From: Euryarchaeota archaeon UBA28
Lineage (GTDB): Archaea; Thermoplasmatota; Poseidoniia; Poseidoniales; Thalassarchaeaceae
Assembly (NCBI GenBank): GCA_002501605.1
Contig: DANW01000004.1
Location: 1-5,702, forward strand
DNA length: 5,702 nucleotides
Direction of reading: 5' to 3'
In this document: in pieces, positions 5,700 to 5,702 of the stretch
How the letters are laid out: every line of letters starts with the position of its first letter
Position numbering within the stretch: the stretch's first letter is position 1
Notes under the pieces: generated by a model
Told to the model about the DNA's origin: nothing
Databases searched by the model: none
What the model saw: the letters and a program-made list of their open reading frames with translations, nothing else
Program-made: the position numbers and the translations under genes

Positions 5700-5702
5700 G
5701 CA

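Overview
The window looks like a piece of an archaeal chromosome, most likely a marine planktonic Thermoplasmatota lineage (Marine Group II/III type). This is inference. It rests on an archaeal-style MCTS1-like PUA protein, two acidic secreted or anchored proteins rich in Trp and Gly with paired cysteines, one of them ending in a C-terminal anchor, tight gene packing, and GTG starts beside ATG. No tRNA, rRNA, CRISPR array, insertion sequence or phage gene was found. There is no gene-free stretch over 300 bases; the largest gap is 46 bases.

Left half, plus strand (1-3669). A 579-residue membrane-anchored extracytoplasmic protein of unknown function comes first and may begin before the window. 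After 46 bases comes a ParA/Soj-type ATPase with an unusual N-terminal extension and no ParB beside it. A ten-helix DMT/EamA transporter follows, its ATG overlapping the ParA stop codon (ATGA), so ParA and the transporter are almost certainly co-transcribed.

Right half, minus strand (5699 down to 3666). Four genes run in one direction with gaps of 39, 8 and 13 bases and look like one operon: an MCTS1/Tma20-like pre-PUA+PUA RNA-binding protein; a small secreted protein with a signal peptide, four cysteines and a sorting-signal-like C-terminal anchor; a flavin nitroreductase-fold protein that reads as an iodotyrosine-deiodinase (halotyrosine dehalogenase) homologue; and a 79-residue small protein. 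The two halves converge at 3666-3669, where one CTAG palindrome supplies the stop codon on both strands.

The most interesting gene is the deiodinase homologue. The three residues that grip the amino-acid part of iodotyrosine in the animal enzyme are all present with identical spacing, which suggests real halotyrosine chemistry in an archaeon. I did not see a coherent novel multi-gene system; gene pairings here are noted as context, not claimed as pathways.
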